Part shown: positions 5,595-5,986 of the stretch, in pieces | Layout of the letters: every line of letters begins with the position of its first letter | Numbering within the stretch: the stretch's first letter is position 1 | NCBI GenBank assembly: GCA_015487895.1 | Contig: WFOW01000071.1 | Coordinates: forward strand, 1 to 5,986 | Length of the DNA: 5,986 nucleotides | DNA from: Gammaproteobacteria bacterium | Lineage (GTDB): Bacteria > Pseudomonadota > Gammaproteobacteria > S144-34 | Direction of reading: 5' to 3' | The notes under the pieces: generated by a model | Told to the model about the DNA's origin: nothing | Seen by the model: the letters and a program-made list of their open reading frames with translations, nothing else | Database searches by the model: none | Position numbers and translations under genes: made by a program

Positions 5595-5620
5595 CCGGCG
5601 CCCGCGCCACGCGCTAGAAT
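5591..5620 (+). promoter_or_regulatory. Candidate sigma70 promoter of icd
   Basis: CTGACC at 5591-5596 (4 of 6 to the -35 consensus) and TAGAAT at 5615-5620 (4 of 6 to the -10 consensus) are 18 nt apart. The -35 overlaps the TGA stop (5592-5594) of the preceding gene. Transcription would begin near 5627, leaving a leader of about 33 nt containing GGGGGAG at 5645-5651, 8 nt before the icd ATG. Read-through from the upstream gene is also possible, since only 65 nt separate the two genes and no T-tract terminator lies between them. Confidence 0.45.
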
Positions 5621-5659
5621 CCGCACCCCTGTGCCCAGCCTCGCGGGGGAGCGGAGCCC

Positions 5660-5986
5660 ATGCCCTACCAGCACGTACGCATCCCGGAGCGCGGCGAGCC
5701 CGTGCGGGTGGAGGACGGCGGCCGGCTCGCGGTGCCGGACCGACCCATCGTGCCCTTCATCGAGGGCGACGGCATCGGGGTGGACATCACGCCCGTGATG
5801 CGACGGGTGGTGGACGCGGCCGTCGCCGCCGCCTACGGCGGCGAGCGCGCCATCGCCTGGATGGAGATCTACGCCGGCGAGAAGGCCACGCGCGTCTATG
5901 GCCCCGACGTGTGGCTGCCGGAGGAGACGCTCACGGCCATCCGCGAGTTCAAGGTGGCGATCAAGGGCCCGCTCACGACACCGGTC
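5660..5986 (+). CDS. icd: NADP-dependent isocitrate dehydrogenase, 5' end (109 codons, truncated by the window)
   Basis: Icd oxidatively decarboxylates isocitrate to 2-oxoglutarate in the TCA cycle, reducing NADP+; it is a cytoplasmic homodimer. The visible part aligns closely, from memory, with residues 1-107 of the E. coli enzyme: [15 protein letters not shown] (31-45), [15 protein letters not shown] (67-81), DVWLPEETL (83-91) and [10 protein letters not shown] (100-109). Lys102 corresponds to E. coli Lys100. The frame ends just before the GGGIRSLN segment, whose serine (E. coli Ser113) is the isocitrate-binding residue phosphorylated by AceK, so that control point cannot be checked here. 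About 300 further residues are expected. The ATG at 5660 is preceded by GGGGGAG with 8-nt spacing. Its place beyond nudJ matches the E. coli order. Cofactor preference is inferred from the close E. coli-type similarity, since the NADP-specificity residues lie outside the window. Confidence 0.96.
   Translation, partial: MPYQHVRIPERGEPVRVEDGGRLAVPDRPIVPFIEGDGIGVDITPVMRRVVDAAVAAAYGGERAIAWMEIYAGEKATRVYGPDVWLPEETLTAIREFKVAIKGPLTTPV

Noticed and set aside
5574..5605. A GC-rich stem-loop around the stop codon of the cyclic-di-GMP gene, considered as a terminator.
   Set aside because: GCGGGC and GCC can pair with GGCGCCCGC downstream only with a 3-nt bulge, and no T-run follows. Such pairings are common in sequence of this composition.

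Overview
The window is very GC-rich chromosomal DNA from a proteobacterium. The gene content and order point to the Gammaproteobacteria. Both strands carry many long spurious reading frames, as expected at this base composition. In E. coli the order is purB-hflD-mnmA-nudJ-rluE-icd. Here four of those neighbours appear in the same order: probable hflD start, mnmA, nudJ, then icd, with two genes that E. coli does not have at these positions. A high-GC member of the Chromatiales/Ectothiorhodospiraceae or a similar lineage is a reasonable guess, but the sequence does not fix the genus.

Left part, minus strand (1-2529): the genes read right to left. nudJ (Nudix pyrophosphatase, 2071-2529) overlaps by 4 nt a small probable lipoprotein (1454-2074). 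This is followed after 20 nt by mnmA (tRNA 2-thiouridylase, 339-1433). After a 290-nt gap comes what looks like the first 16 codons of hflD (1-48). The first three genes look like one transcription unit. The mnmA-hflD gap is filled with diverged 7-bp repeats (unit ACGGGNN) in both orientations, forming a nested inverted repeat.

Middle (2530-2702): a 173-nt divergent intergenic region. It contains an AT-rich island with a good sigma70-like promoter facing right, and an imperfect 28-bp dyad covers its -10 element.

Right part, plus strand (2703-5986): a 963-residue inner-membrane cyclic-di-GMP enzyme has a long helical periplasmic sensor, then HAMP, PAS, GGDEF and EAL domains, with the catalytic residues of both output domains intact. 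It sits where E. coli has rluE. Next is the 5' end (109 codons) of icd, NADP-type isocitrate dehydrogenase, with its own likely promoter overlapping the stop codon of the preceding gene.

Functionally the window combines tRNA wobble modification and nucleotide housekeeping on the left, second-messenger signalling in the centre, and TCA-cycle metabolism on the right. No complete novel multi-gene system is evident. The items most worth following up are the heptad-repeat spacer, the uncharacterised lipoprotein with a possible Cys-His-Asp triad, and the uncharacterised sensor domain of the cyclic-di-GMP enzyme.
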